From: Vibrio bivalvicida
GTDB lineage: Bacteria; Pseudomonadota; Gammaproteobacteria; Enterobacterales; Vibrionaceae
Length of the DNA: 64,000 nucleotides
Assembly: GCF_001399455.2 (NCBI RefSeq)
Contig: NZ_LLEI02000023.1
Coordinates: 1-64,000 of the forward strand
Direction of reading: 5' to 3'
In this document: positions 52,303 through 61,818 of the stretch, one piece after another
Layout: the number at the start of each line of letters is the position of its first letter
Position numbering within the stretch: position 1 is the first letter of the stretch
The notes under the pieces: generated by a model
The model's input: only the letters and a program-made list of their open reading frames with translations
Told to the model about the DNA's origin: nothing
Database searches by the model: none
Made by a program: the position numbers and the translations under genes

Positions 52303-53949
52303 TTAGGTATTCTCCAGCATGTCACTGTTTGATGCACCAGGTGGTACAAGCGGCCATACGTTTTCTTCTTCGTCGATTAGAACATGAAGCAAGTATGATG
52401 TTTTACTTTCTAGCATTTCTTTAAGAGCTGGCTCAACTTCTTCTTTCTTGGTGATCGTTTTTCCAGGGATATCAAAGGCTTTAGCTAGCATTACAAAATT
52501 AGGGTTGTCATCAAGGATGGTTTCACTATGGCGACCATCAAAGAAAAGTGATTGCCATTGGCGAACCATGCCTAAACGCTGGTTGTTAAGTAGCACCACT
52601 TTCACCGGAATTTGACGGCGCTTCAGCGTACCTAGCTCTTGGATGTTCATCATAAATGAACCATCACCTGTGATAAGAATAGACTGATCATCAGGTCGAG
52701 CAACCGCAGCCCCCATTGCAGCTGGTAGACCAAAGCCCATCGTACCTAGGCCAGCAGAGGTAATGAAGTTTTGTGGTTCGCGTGGCTGAATGTGCTGAGC
52801 TGCCCACATTTGGTGTTGACCAACATCGGTAGAAACAATCGAAGTGTCGGGCATAAGATCAGATAGCTGCTTAAGTAGACCAGGAGCATAGATAAGATCG
52901 CCCGGGTGGTCGTAACGCCATTTGAACCCGCTGCGCAGACTCTCACTATGTTTAACCCAAGGTGTTATATCTTGGGTTAGCTCTAACTGAGGAAGAACGG
53001 TGGGGATTTCCCCGCGAACAGGTGCATTAGCTTGGCGAAGTTTGTGAATCTCAGCAGCGTCGATATCAATATGGATTACCTTAGCGTTTGGCGCGAAGGT
53101 GTCGAGTTTGCCTGTTACTCGGTCATCAAAACGCGCACCAACAGCAATCAGCAAATCACATTCTTGGACTACTAGGTTAGCGGCTTTAGTGCCGTGCATG
53201 CCGAGCATACCTAGATAGTGAGCGTCATGACGTTCAATAGTACCTAGGCCTTTAAGGGTACTTACTGAAGGCATCGGATTTAAACGTAAGAATTCTCTAA
53301 CCGAATCAGTTGCGTGACCAAGCTGTACTCCGCCACCGACATAAAGCACTGGGCGGGTGCTTTGAGAAAGCAGCTCTTGAGCCTTAGCGATATCATCTTG
53401 GTTTGCAACTGGCATTGCAGGCGGTGAAACCGGAGGAAGAAGATTTACAGGAGCTTGCCCAAGCTGCACATCTTTTGCGATATCAACAATAACAGGACCT
53501 GGGCGACCTGCTTTTGCGACTTCAAATGCTTCGGCTAGGGTTGGTGCCAGTTCATTGATATCTGTAACTAGATAACTGTGTTTAGTACAGGCTAGCGACA
53601 TACCGATGACATCGATCTCTTGGAAAGCGTCAGTCCCGATGTGAGAACTTGCGACCTGGCCTGTGATTGCAACTAGCGGGACAGAGTCCATAAAGGCATC
53701 TGCTAGACCCGTCACTAAATTGGTTGCTCCAGGGCCCGAGGTTGCCATACAAACGGCGACGTCTTGAGTTGAGCGAGCCATACCTATCGCCGCCATTGCT
53801 GCGCCTTGCTCATGTCGACATAGAATGTGCTCGACGCCACCATCATAGAGGGCATCGTAAATTGGCATGATGGCACCGCCTGGGTAACCAAATACAGTTT
53901 TAATTCCTTGCTGCTTAAGGGCAGCAACGACTAACTCGGCACCTGTCAT
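52303..53949 (-). CDS. ilvG: Acetolactate synthase II large subunit IlvG
   Basis: 548 aa ThDP/FAD enzyme that condenses pyruvate (or with 2-oxobutanoate). It has the N-terminal ThDP Glu region [15 protein letters not shown] (about 20-34), [10 protein letters not shown] (about 46-55), and the ThDP-Mg motif [17 protein letters not shown] (about 432-448). The frame is intact, unlike the frameshifted ilvG of E. coli K-12. Confidence 0.97.
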   Translation of the reverse strand: MTGAELVVAALKQQGIKTVFGYPGGAIMPIYDALYDGGVEHILCRHEQGAAMAAIGMARSTQDVAVCMATSGPGATNLVTGLADAFMDSVPLVAITGQVASSHIGTDAFQEIDVIGMSLACTKHSYLVTDINELAPTLAEAFEVAKAGRPGPVIVDIAKDVQLGQAPVNLLPPVSPPAMPVANQDDIAKAQELLSQSTRPVLYVGGGVQLGHATDSVREFLRLNPMPSVSTLKGLGTIERHDAHYLGMLGMHGTKAANLVVQECDLLIAVGARFDDRVTGKLDTFAPNAKVIHIDIDAAEIHKLRQANAPVRGEIPTVLPQLELTQDITPWVKHSESLRSGFKWRYDHPGDLIYAPGLLKQLSDLMPDTSIVSTDVGQHQMWAAQHIQPREPQNFITSAGLGTMGFGLPAAMGAAVARPDDQSILITGDGSFMMNIQELGTLKRRQIPVKVVLLNNQRLGMVRQWQSLFFDGRHSETILDDNPNFVMLAKAFDIPGKTITKKEEVEPALKEMLESKTSYLLHVLIDEEENVWPLVPPGASNSDMLENT

Positions 53950-54077
53950 TGTGAGCCCCCTTTACGCATATTCTTATCTTGTGTTGTGTTGCACGTCATG
54001 TGCGCTCCCATTCTTCCTACGGCTCTTGTTTTCTGAGCTTTATTTAATGTCTGCCAATTTTTCAGCGTACTAATTGT

Positions 54078-54113
54078 AAAAAACCCCCGGACTTTTCAGT
54101 GCGGGGGTTTTTT
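54078..54113 (-). terminator. ilv attenuator terminator
   Basis: The G/C stem AAACCCCCG / CGGGGGTTT extends into A/T flanks and is followed by TTTTTT on the minus strand. It lies between the leader peptide stop (54125) and ilvG (53949), as expected for attenuation control. Confidence 0.9.
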
Positions 54114-54124
54114 TGAATCTGTGG

Positions 54125-54214
54125 TTATTTTTCGCCCACTCTACCCCGCGCGGTGTCAATAATGACCACGATAATCAGGACAATCAGTGCGTTAATGCGG
54201 GCGTTAAAATTCAT
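54125..54214 (-). CDS. ilvL: ilv operon leader peptide IlvL
   Basis: 29 aa, too short for most ORF lists. After MNFNARIN it runs ALIVLIIVVIID, a near-unbroken block of Leu, Ile and Val codons, then a polar tail and TAA 12 bp before the attenuator stem. Ribosome stalling at this block when branched-chain tRNAs are uncharged would prevent the terminator from forming, as in E. coli ilvL. Confidence 0.92.
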   Translation of the reverse strand: MNFNARINALIVLIIVVIIDTARGRVGEK

Positions 54215-54274
54215 TGTTATTTCTTTAGTTATTTATGCCGAATAGGGCACGAAAATGTTTGCGTCTCTAGTGGT

Positions 54275-54303
54275 AACATACAATTCCGCTGCATGACAAG
54301 CAA
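54275..54303 (-). promoter_or_regulatory. Candidate promoter of ilvLGMEDA
   Basis: Minus strand TTGCTT (54298-54303), 17 bp, TATGTT (54275-54280), about 60 nt before ilvL. The rest of 54215-54421 is the divergent comM upstream region; no gene is seen there. Confidence 0.6.
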
Positions 54304-54421
54304 AAAGTCATTCTTTTTTCACATTCTTTCAGCATCTTGCCACGCTATATAACAACCTTGATAACAAAATAGATGAACTATCAGGGGGATAAATAATGTA
54401 CAAGCAAATAGTGAGCCTAGT

Positions 54422-55945
54422 ATGGGTTTAGCCATCATTCATAGCCGAGCCTGTGTCGGGGTCGAAGCACCTGAAGTTACGGTTGAAGTGCATATTAGTA
54501 ACGGCATGCCGGGATTCACTTTGGTTGGACTACCCGAAACCACGGTAAAAGAGTCACGCGATAGGGTGCGTAGTGCCATCATCAACTCACGTTTTGAATT
54601 TCCAGCTAAACGTATCACGGTCAACCTCGCCCCGGCCGATTTGCCAAAAGAAGGTGGCCGCTTCGACCTACCTATCGCATTGGGCATTTTGGCAGCTTCT
54701 GAGCAAATTCCAGTTAATGAACTTAGCGATCAGGAGTTTGTAGGAGAGCTTGCGTTGTCGGGTGAGTTAAGAAGGGTAAAAGGGGTGTTACCAGCAGCAT
54801 TGGCGGCTAATCGTGCCCAGCGTAGCCTAGTGGTGCCTCACCATAACGGTGATCAGGCCGCTTTAGTGGGCGCCGAGAGACACAAATCAGCGCAAAGTCT
54901 ACTCGAAGTATGTGCTGATTTATGTGGTCAGAACAAACTTTCACTCCATCAGACAGCGCAAGTGAGTGCAGAGCCGAGTAGCCAGCGGGATCTGCAAGAC
55001 ATTATTGGTCAGCAACAAGGCAAGCGGGCGTTAGAGATTGCAGCGGCGGGCAATCACAACCTGCTTTTTCTTGGTCCTCCTGGTACAGGCAAAACCATGC
55101 TTGCGTCGCGTTTGTGCGACTTATTGCCTGATATGTCGGATAGCGAGGCTCTAGAATCTGCCTCGGTGGCCTCGCTCACTCAACAAGAAATCAATGCCCA
55201 CAACTGGAAGCTGCGTCCTTTTCGCGCCCCGCATCATTCAAGTTCAATGGCAGCTTTAGTTGGCGGCGGTTCAATACCAAGACCGGGGGAGATCTCACTG
55301 GCTCACAATGGGTTATTGTTTCTTGATGAAATGCCCGAATTTGAACGCAAAGTGTTGGATTCACTGCGAGAACCGCTAGAGTCAGGGGAGATCATTATCT
55401 CCCGCGCGCAAGGTAAGACTCGTTTTCCTGCAAGGTTTCAATTGGTTGGCGCGCTTAATCCAAGCCCAACAGGTTATTATGAAGGCAACCAATCGCGAGC
55501 CAATCCGCAAACTATTCTGCGTTATTTAAGCCGTTTATCTGGTCCATTACTTGATCGTTTTGATATGTCGCTGGAAATTCCAGCGTTACCAAAGGGGACA
55601 TTAGCTGAAGGTGGTGAAAGGGGAGAGTCTAGCCAGATTGTGCGTAAGAGAGTGCTAGTGGCAAGAGAGAAAATGCTGTCACGGGCGAGTAAAGTTAATG
55701 CTTTGCTCGGCAGTCGAGAAATAGAACGTTATTGTCCACTGCATAAGCAAGATGCTCAATTTTTGGAAACCGCATTGCATCGATTAGGTCTATCTATTCG
55801 TGCTTACCATCGGATCATTAAGGTTGCGCGTACTATTGCTGACTTAGAGGGGGCAAGCCATATTGAACGTAATCATATTGCGGAAGCATTAGGTTATCGC
55901 GCCATGGATAGATTGCTGCGCCAGTTGACCGCGCAGGCAGTATAA
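54422..55945 (+). CDS. comM: ComM/YifB family AAA+ helicase
   Basis: 507 aa Mg-chelatase-like ATPase. It has the N-terminal family domain (VEVHISNGMPGFTLVGLPETTVKESRDRVR; core GLPETTVKESRDR, about 38-50), Walker A GPPGTGKTMLA (about 218-228), and LLFLDEMPEF (about 300-309). In naturally transformable Vibrio, ComM is a hexameric helicase that promotes branch migration during transformation. It diverges from the ilv operon. Confidence 0.94.
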   Translation: MGLAIIHSRACVGVEAPEVTVEVHISNGMPGFTLVGLPETTVKESRDRVRSAIINSRFEFPAKRITVNLAPADLPKEGGRFDLPIALGILAASEQIPVNELSDQEFVGELALSGELRRVKGVLPAALAANRAQRSLVVPHHNGDQAALVGAERHKSAQSLLEVCADLCGQNKLSLHQTAQVSAEPSSQRDLQDIIGQQQGKRALEIAAAGNHNLLFLGPPGTGKTMLASRLCDLLPDMSDSEALESASVASLTQQEINAHNWKLRPFRAPHHSSSMAALVGGGSIPRPGEISLAHNGLLFLDEMPEFERKVLDSLREPLESGEIIISRAQGKTRFPARFQLVGALNPSPTGYYEGNQSRANPQTILRYLSRLSGPLLDRFDMSLEIPALPKGTLAEGGERGESSQIVRKRVLVAREKMLSRASKVNALLGSREIERYCPLHKQDAQFLETALHRLGLSIRAYHRIIKVARTIADLEGASHIERNHIAEALGYRAMDRLLRQLTAQAV

Positions 55946-55948
55946 AAA

Positions 55949-55969
55949 TAGCCCGCATATTGCGGGCTA
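55949..55969 (-). terminator. Terminator after the outer-membrane protein gene
   Basis: Stem TAGCCCGCA / TGCGGGCTA with a TAT loop, followed by TTTTTATA on the minus strand. comM converges on it from the left. Confidence 0.82.
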
Positions 55970-55975
55970 GTGAAA

Positions 55976-56959
55976 TTAGAACTTGTAGTTAACACCTACC
56001 GAGAAAATCATCTGATCTTCGTCGTAAAAATCGATGTTTGAGTCGCTTTGACTATAGCCAGCAAACGAGATTAATGACCAGTTTTGCCAGCCCATAAACT
56101 GTTGATACTCGTATGCGGCGAATAAGCTAAAATCGTCATCTTCACGAACCTTGCTGTAGATAGGGTGTGAAGCATCATAGCTCTTACTGGTGTAGCCTGC
56201 AGTAAGTGCGAATTGATGATGATTGATGACTTTAAATAGCGAAAGCTCGCCGCCCCAAGAGGTGAGAGAGTTAGCATCGCCGTCGGCATCAGTTTTAATG
56301 TAAGTGAGGGATGGAACTAAGAAGGTAGCGCGATCGAGGTGCAGCTTATAATCACCTTTTACATAAATCGATGTAGCATCTCGTTCGAGTAAGCCTGCTG
56401 ACGATACATAATCAGAGTCTAATCCAGAGCGCTCATTCTCGATATCTTTTGCCGCGTATGCGGTATCTAGACTAAATCCAGAGTTAGCTATATTGCTAAA
56501 TTTGACACGATAAGCATTACCTTTTTCGTCGGTGACGCTACGCGCAGAGTTAGTTTGGAATGGATCAGCCCACGTCTCCCCCGACATAATGGTCGGTAGG
56601 AAAGAGGCATCAATCACTGTTCCATTGGCCAGTTGTTGCTTATAACCTATTTCTAACGCTAATGTACCGACAGCAATATCTTCACGCGATGTACCAACAT
56701 AGAACTGTTTGTCGAGTTGGCTACCGAAGGTGTAGGCAAGGCTACCTAAAGGAAACACCATAACATTACTATCACTCTCACCTTTTTGGCTATTGTCGCT
56801 AATGGTGGCGTTGGCGTCGGTATTAAAGTTCGACGTCGTTGAGGTATAACCTGAGCTTAGTGAAATCTCACCGCTGAGCCCTGCTGAATCAGAGAGTTGT
56901 GCCATAGCAGGCGTTGTGCTCAATACAGCAAAAGCGATAAGGGTTGGTTTTGGTGTCAT
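55976..56959 (-). CDS. Predicted outer-membrane beta-barrel protein, DUF2860-like
   Basis: 327 aa with a signal peptide (cleavage near AMA/QLS, about 20), many alternating hydrophobic strands, and a C-terminal VGVNYKF ending in Phe, the usual barrel-assembly signal. The opening LSGEISLSSGYTSTTSNFNTD resembles DUF2860 proteins common in Vibrio (core LSGEISLSSGY, about 28-38). Transport role not known. Confidence 0.8.
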   Translation of the reverse strand: MTPKPTLIAFAVLSTTPAMAQLSDSAGLSGEISLSSGYTSTTSNFNTDANATISDNSQKGESDSNVMVFPLGSLAYTFGSQLDKQFYVGTSREDIAVGTLALEIGYKQQLANGTVIDASFLPTIMSGETWADPFQTNSARSVTDEKGNAYRVKFSNIANSGFSLDTAYAAKDIENERSGLDSDYVSSAGLLERDATSIYVKGDYKLHLDRATFLVPSLTYIKTDADGDANSLTSWGGELSLFKVINHHQFALTAGYTSKSYDASHPIYSKVREDDDFSLFAAYEYQQFMGWQNWSLISFAGYSQSDSNIDFYDEDQMIFSVGVNYKF

Positions 56960-57140
56960 TATGTGTTCTCCATGGTGTAAACCTAGTGACTGATTGCCTT
57001 TAGGTCGAAGAGCGAGTAAACAACTCTGACCATAGTTAGATTAGTTTCAAACTTTCCAATGGCTTGTATAATTACACGCTGTCTTATTATTCATAAATGA
57101 ATGTTTATAAATTTTTAATTAAGTCTCACTTATAAAGCGT

Positions 57141-58025
57141 ATGTTGGCACATTTACTCCTTGTACTGAATATTAGTTTGGTCATCTTAAACTCAGCATTT
57201 TGCTCGATTGCAATTTGTATTGTGGCCATTTTGAAGTTTGTTTTGCCGGGTACTGCACTTAAAGCAAAAGGTACCCAGTTTGCCAATAAGATTATGTGGC
57301 TTTGGGCGACGGTAAACTCTACCATTCTCAACGTTTCGAACCGAATTGAGTGGGATATTCAAGGTGGTGATGAACTGCAAAAAGATGGTTGGTACTTAAT
57401 GATCAGTAACCACCTTAGCTGGACAGATATTGTGGTACTGTGTTGCGTGTTCAAAGATCGTATTCCTATGCCTAAGTTCTTTTTAAAGCAGCAGTTACTG
57501 TATGTCCCTTTTATTGGCATGGCTTGTTGGGCACTGGATATGCCCTTTATGCGCCGTTACTCGCGTGAATATCTGATTCGTCATCCAGAAAAACGCGGCC
57601 AGGACCTGGCAACTACTCGTCGTTCATGTGCTAAGTTCAAACATACGCCAACCACAGTTGTGAACTATGTTGAGGGAACGCGTTTTACTGAAGAAAAGCA
57701 GCGCATGAGTAAAGCTGGCTACCAGTATCTTCTCCAGCCTAAAACAGGTGGTATCGCCTATACTTTGGCAGCTATGGGCGATCAGTTTGACAGTATCATT
57801 GATGTCACACTGGCTTACCCTGAAAATACAGATAAGCCGTTTAAGGATGCCCTGATGGGAAGAGTGACTAAGATAGTTGTTCGCACTAAAGTCCTGCCAG
57901 TTGATGAGCAAGTTCAGGGTGATTACTTTAATGATAAGCCCTATAAACGCCAGTTCCAGCAATGGTTAGGCAATGTTTGGCAGGAAAAAGATCAGTTGCT
58001 AAAACAAGTGCACCAAGATAAGTAA
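57141..58025 (+). CDS. yihG: 1-acyl-sn-glycerol-3-phosphate acyltransferase-like protein YihG
   Basis: 294 aa. It has an N-terminal membrane segment (about 3-36) and the acyltransferase motifs NHLSWTD (HX4D, about 91-97), FMRRY (about 137-141) and EGTRF (about 174-178). It probably acylates lysophosphatidic acid or a related lipid in the inner membrane. In E. coli yihG lies close to dsbA and srkA, as here. Confidence 0.88.
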   Translation: MLAHLLLVLNISLVILNSAFCSIAICIVAILKFVLPGTALKAKGTQFANKIMWLWATVNSTILNVSNRIEWDIQGGDELQKDGWYLMISNHLSWTDIVVLCCVFKDRIPMPKFFLKQQLLYVPFIGMACWALDMPFMRRYSREYLIRHPEKRGQDLATTRRSCAKFKHTPTTVVNYVEGTRFTEEKQRMSKAGYQYLLQPKTGGIAYTLAAMGDQFDSIIDVTLAYPENTDKPFKDALMGRVTKIVVRTKVLPVDEQVQGDYFNDKPYKRQFQQWLGNVWQEKDQLLKQVHQDK

Positions 58026-58059
58026 TTAGATCAGCAGACCGTACAAACATAAGATTAAA

Positions 58060-58081
58060 AAAGGGAGCGCTTGCTCCCTTT
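58060..58081. terminator. Bidirectional terminator between yihG and dsbA
   Basis: 9-bp stem AAAGGGAGC / GCTCCCTTT with a 4-nt loop and A/T runs on both sides. Confidence 0.87.
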
Positions 58082-58097
58082 ACTTGTATTTGGTTGC

Positions 58098-58700
58098 TTA
58101 CTTCAAAGTTAGCAAGTAGTTGACTAGCGCAAAGTACTCATCCATTGATTTGATTGAGCTGGCTTCGACTAGGTACTTGTTATTAACAATAAGCGCTGGA
58201 ACACCAGATAAGCCACTGTTTTTAAACTGTTTGTCGAAGCGGCGAACCATGGAATCTACCGCAAAACCGTTAAAGGCAGCATCAAACTTCTTCGCATCAA
58301 CACCTTCATCTAAGAAGATCTGACGTAGCTCCTGATCATTTTTGGGAGCCTTACGCATGTTGTGAATACGATTAAACAGTATCGGTGTCATTTTGTCTTC
58401 GACTTTGAGTACGATCATGGTTGCGTAAGCTTTACTCATCGACTCACCCATACTTCCACCCATAAAAGAGACATGGTTCTTCAGGAACTTAGCGTCTTTA
58501 GGTAGCTTGGTCTTTAGCTGCGCCATAATTGGCTCGAAGCTATTACAGTGTGGACAGTAGAAAGAGAAAAACTCAGTCACCATTGGTTTTTTTGATGCTT
58601 CTAAGTCTAGCACCTTGTAGTGCTGACCTTCGGTAAACTGCGCTGCGTGAGCGGATAGGCTCAACATCAATGTGGCGACTAGTGCAAACAGCTTTTTCAT
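58098..58700 (-). CDS. dsbA: Thiol:disulfide interchange protein DsbA
   Basis: 200 aa from ATG at 58700 with a GGAG ribosome-binding site. Signal peptide [19 protein letters not shown] is cut before AQFTEG. The active site is FYCPHCNSF and the cis-Pro loop is SGVPALIV. It is the periplasmic disulfide donor; in Vibrio it is needed for toxin and pilus folding. It lies 25 bp after srkA, with which it is probably co-transcribed as in E. coli. Confidence 0.96.
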   Translation of the reverse strand: MKKLFALVATLMLSLSAHAAQFTEGQHYKVLDLEASKKPMVTEFFSFYCPHCNSFEPIMAQLKTKLPKDAKFLKNHVSFMGGSMGESMSKAYATMIVLKVEDKMTPILFNRIHNMRKAPKNDQELRQIFLDEGVDAKKFDAAFNGFAVDSMVRRFDKQFKNSGLSGVPALIVNNKYLVEASSIKSMDEYFALVNYLLTLK

Positions 58701-58725
58701 TCTTGACTCCATATTGTCGATTTTC

Positions 58726-59712
58726 TTACCACTGTGGCATGAGTGAAAGTGGGGGTTCATCCAGTGTCGAAATTTGCTCTTTAAAAGCAAGTACCTGACT
58801 CTCCCAGTATTTTGGATCATTGAACCAAGGGAAAGCGAGCGGAAATGCCGGATCGTGCCACCTTTTTGCTAACCATGCCATATAGTGCACCATACGTAGA
58901 CCGCGCAATGGCTCGATTAGTTTCAATTGATTGCTATTGAAATCATTAAATTCCCCATAGGCTTCCAAAATGATATCAAGCTGCATCAATTTATCGGCAC
59001 GTTCACCATTAAGCAGCATCCACAAATCTTGGATCGCTGGACCATTACGTGAGTCATCCAGGTCGACAAACATAGGGCCATCGCGCCAAAGAATATTGCC
59101 CGGATGACAATCACCATGCAGACGAATTAAGTCAGTAGAATCATTCCAATGGTTTTCCAGAGACTTAATCAGCAAATCGAGATCGTTGAAAAAAGCGTTC
59201 TCTAAATGCATTGGGATAAATTGAGACTGCTGAAGCAACTTGCGCGGCTGGTAGACATACTCTTCGAGCCCTATGGTTGGCCGGTGTTGGAAAACTTGCT
59301 TCGAGCCGACTTTATGAATACGACCCAAAAAGCGCCCAACGCCTTCAAGTTGCTCTAGGTTATCGACTTCGAACTGGCGTCCGCCAACACTTTCAAACAA
59401 GGCAAATAGGTAGCCTTGATATTGGTGTAGTGTCTGACCATTAATTATTACAGGGGGAGCAACAGGAATCTCAGACTCGATCAGCTCAAGTGTAAAATCA
59501 TGTTCCTCTTGGATTTGCTCTAAGCCCCAACGCTCTGGGCGATAAAACTTAACCACATAACGCTGGCGCTCTTCGTCAGTAAATTGGTAGACGCGGTTTT
59601 CGTAGCTGTTTAGCGCTAAAAAGCCGGACTCTGCGCGAATACCAATACTTTCGAGGGCATACCACATAAAGTCAGGTGTTAACGCATCAAAGTTAAATGC
59701 TTGCTGTGTCAT
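58726..59712 (-). CDS. srkA: Stress response serine/threonine kinase SrkA
   Basis: 328 aa from ATG at 59712, the start that aligns with E. coli SrkA (YihE/RdoA). A second ATG at 59730 has an AGAGG Shine-Dalgarno and would add six residues. It is an aminoglycoside-phosphotransferase-like fold: [11 protein letters not shown] (about 36-46), catalytic [11 protein letters not shown] (about 196-206) and [11 protein letters not shown] (about 211-221). It is Cpx-linked in E. coli. A terminator hairpin overlaps its start region. Confidence 0.94.
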   Translation of the reverse strand: MTQQAFNFDALTPDFMWYALESIGIRAESGFLALNSYENRVYQFTDEERQRYVVKFYRPERWGLEQIQEEHDFTLELIESEIPVAPPVIINGQTLHQYQGYLFALFESVGGRQFEVDNLEQLEGVGRFLGRIHKVGSKQVFQHRPTIGLEEYVYQPRKLLQQSQFIPMHLENAFFNDLDLLIKSLENHWNDSTDLIRLHGDCHPGNILWRDGPMFVDLDDSRNGPAIQDLWMLLNGERADKLMQLDIILEAYGEFNDFNSNQLKLIEPLRGLRMVHYMAWLAKRWHDPAFPLAFPWFNDPKYWESQVLAFKEQISTLDEPPLSLMPQW

Positions 59713-59720
59713 AAAATAAA

Positions 59721-59742
59721 AGAGGCTCATTGCTGAGCCTCT
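59721..59742 (-). terminator. Terminator hairpin overlapping the srkA start region
   Basis: 9-bp stem AGAGGCTCA / TGAGCCTCT with a 4-nt loop, followed on the minus strand by TTTATTTT and then the srkA ATG at 59712. An upstream in-frame ATG (59730) begins at the loop/right-arm junction and its Shine-Dalgarno AGAGG is the left arm. Confidence 0.85.
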
Positions 59743-59766
59743 TTCCATATCCGTGAGTAGAGCGCT

Positions 59767-61185
59767 TCAAAGCTTTTTGATAAAGCGGCTTTCTACTTCA
59801 ATCGTGAAGTCTTCGCTATCGGACAGTATAAACTGAATTGTTGAAACAGGAGAGCTGAGATTGTCAGGATTGACGCCTAAACTCATTGGCAGGTTAAGTA
59901 CTTCACCAGGTTCAACTTGAATGGTCTGTTTACCATACCAAGAAGCGTCGGTCAGACCTTCAACACTGAGTTTATACTCTTGTTCTTGTTGGGTTTTATT
60001 AATGACCTTAAGGGTGTAGGTATTCTCAATTTCACCTAAGCCATTTACCCTAAACAGTTGGTTTCGATCACGTAGGACACTTAAGCCCGCAGGATCAACA
60101 CTGGCAACTTGAACAAAGAATAGGCCGATCATCACTAACAGTACCGCACCGTAGCCAAGTAGCTTTGGACGTGCGACCTTAGTATGTTTACCTGATAAAC
60201 GATGTTCTGTGGTGTAGCTGATTAAGCCTTTTTCATAGCCCATACGATCCATGGTTTTGTCACAAGCATCGATACAGGCACCACAGTTAATACATTCGTA
60301 CTGTAGGCCGTCACGAATATCGATACCTGTTGGACAAACCTGAACACACAGGTCACAGTCAATACAGTCACCAAGGCCGAGTGCTTTGTGATCGGCTTTA
60401 CGAGAACGTGGCCCTCGCGATTCACCACGCTGGCTGTTGTAACCAACAATAAAGGTATCTTTGTCGAACATGGCCGATTGGAAGCGAGCGTATGGGCACA
60501 TGTGAATACACATAATCGATCGCATCCAGCCAGCATTAGCGTAAGTACAACCTGCAAAGAATAATACCCAGAACACAGGCCAGAACTCAGCGTCAAAGGT
60601 GAAGAAGCCAACCACTAGGTCTTTAATTGGCACAAAGTATCCGGTAAAGGTGAAGCCTGTAGCAAGAGCAATTGCCCACCAAGCCAAGTGTTTAACACCC
60701 TTGCGCATAGCTAGATTGGCAGTGAGCTTGCCTGAATCTTGCTTGCGACGTTTGTTGGCGCTGCCCTCAAGCTTTTCTTCGAACCAAATATACATAAAGG
60801 TCCACACAGTCTGCGGACATAAGTAACCACACCAGACACGGCCTAAGAAAGTGGTAAGGAAAAACAGACCAAAGGCGGCGATCATAAACAACAGCGCAAG
60901 TAGGGTTAAGTCCTGCGGGTATAGTGTGGTGCCGAAAAAGTTAAACTGCTGATTGCCGAAGTCGAGTAAGATAGCTTGGCGCTCGCCGTAGGGAATCCAA
61001 GGGATAAGAGCGAAAAAGACCAACAAGAACCAACCGCCATAGCGACGTAGTTTCTGAAAGGTTCCTTTACTTTCACGTACATAGATTTGGTTGCTTGGAT
61101 TGAACCTGTCTCCTTTGGTTTTATGAGTTTTGGGGTTAAAGGTCTTGGGAGTCACATCTTTGATATCGATTTTATCCTGACTCAT
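59767..61185 (-). CDS. ccoG: Cytochrome c oxidase accessory protein CcoG (RdxA/FixG)
   Basis: 472 aa. It has several membrane helices, a CxxxCP motif GRVWCGYLCPQTVW (about 115-128), two 4Fe-4S ferredoxin motifs CIDCDLCVQVCP and CINCGACIDACD (about 263-306), and a C-terminal Ig-like domain (about 375-472). It helps copper delivery and maturation of cbb3 oxidase; the ccoNOQP genes are not in the window. Confidence 0.95.
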   Translation of the reverse strand: MSQDKIDIKDVTPKTFNPKTHKTKGDRFNPSNQIYVRESKGTFQKLRRYGGWFLLVFFALIPWIPYGERQAILLDFGNQQFNFFGTTLYPQDLTLLALLFMIAAFGLFFLTTFLGRVWCGYLCPQTVWTFMYIWFEEKLEGSANKRRKQDSGKLTANLAMRKGVKHLAWWAIALATGFTFTGYFVPIKDLVVGFFTFDAEFWPVFWVLFFAGCTYANAGWMRSIMCIHMCPYARFQSAMFDKDTFIVGYNSQRGESRGPRSRKADHKALGLGDCIDCDLCVQVCPTGIDIRDGLQYECINCGACIDACDKTMDRMGYEKGLISYTTEHRLSGKHTKVARPKLLGYGAVLLVMIGLFFVQVASVDPAGLSVLRDRNQLFRVNGLGEIENTYTLKVINKTQQEQEYKLSVEGLTDASWYGKQTIQVEPGEVLNLPMSLGVNPDNLSSPVSTIQFILSDSEDFTIEVESRFIKKL

Positions 61186-61292
61186 TGCGCTTCCTTCTTG
61201 AGCTAAACGGTGAGATTTCTATTGCTCTCACTCTAAAAACATTGCTACTTATTATCTGAGAATACTATTTTAGTAAATTCTTATGGACGGCG

Positions 61293-61334
61293 ATTATATA
61301 CGCAATAACATTTTCATTTCTTTAAGGCTATCAA
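61293..61334 (-). promoter_or_regulatory. Candidate FNR-activated promoter of ccoG
   Basis: Minus strand TTGATAGCCTTAAA (61321-61334) matches one FNR half-site fully (TTGAT) and the other partly. It is spaced exactly 22 nt from TATAAT (61293-61298), the geometry of a class II FNR site at -41.5. There is no good -35 box, consistent with an activator-dependent promoter. Confidence 0.45.
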
Positions 61335-61414
61335 CCTTTAACAACAAAGATCAGTACAGTTCTATAAATAAATGACCTAACAGTTTCTGACTTTGCTAAT
61401 AAATGGACATAAAA

Positions 61415-61435
61415 AAAGCGACCAAAGGTCGCTTT
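61415..61435 (-). terminator. Terminator after yihD
   Basis: Stem AAAGCGACC / GGTCGCTTT with an AAA loop, followed on the minus strand by TTTTATG. Confidence 0.88.
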
Positions 61436-61453
61436 CAATAAAACGGGTCGGTG

Positions 61454-61720
61454 CTAGTCAATCAGACCACGGGCACGCAAAATCGCTGTTTTAAAGTCAT
61501 CTTCTTGGTCTTTTTTTAGACCAGGAATCATTTCATCTTTGCCACTGTTACGCATTTTGAGGTGGTAAATCAGAACATCGTCTGTAAGATCTTCTAGTTT
61601 ACCTTCATAGCCTGCTTCATGAGCGAGCTTAATGATCATCTGTAGCAGGTTAAGTTCCTGATCTTTTTGCCATTCAGGCTCAAGTAGCTCCAATAGCTCC
61701 TCAATACGGTGACATTTCAT
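61454..61720 (-). CDS. yihD: YihD family protein (DUF1040)
   Basis: 88 aa from ATG at 61720 with GGAGAA upstream. [21 protein letters not shown] and [20 protein letters not shown] are nearly the same as in E. coli YihD (core [13 protein letters not shown], about 44-56). Cytoplasmic, function unknown. It keeps its place next to the srkA-dsbA group. Confidence 0.93.
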   Translation of the reverse strand: MKCHRIEELLELLEPEWQKDQELNLLQMIIKLAHEAGYEGKLEDLTDDVLIYHLKMRNSGKDEMIPGLKKDQEDDFKTAILRARGLID

Positions 61721-61788
61721 CGGCTTTCTCCACAATCTTTATAATGATTTGCTGCTAAAGGTAACAAATAGATGAAATGAAGGTAAGA

Positions 61789-61816
61789 AAAAAGCGCAGT
61801 CAGCGCTGCGCTTTTT
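61789..61816 (-). terminator. Terminator after the 55-residue ORF
   Basis: Perfect 11-bp stem AAAAAGCGCAG / CTGCGCTTTTT (61789-61799, 61806-61816) with a 6-nt loop and TTCTTACC beyond on the minus strand. It lies 2 bp after the TAA of the small ORF. Confidence 0.92.
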
Positions 61817-61818
61817 AA

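Noticed and set aside
52303-53949. Possible ilvG frameshift as in E. coli K-12
   Set aside because: The frame is intact for 548 residues with all ThDP motifs.
54113-54352. 79-codon plus-strand ORF opposite ilvL
   Set aside because: It is antisense to the ilv leader peptide, attenuator and promoter, which explain the region; no ribosome-binding site.
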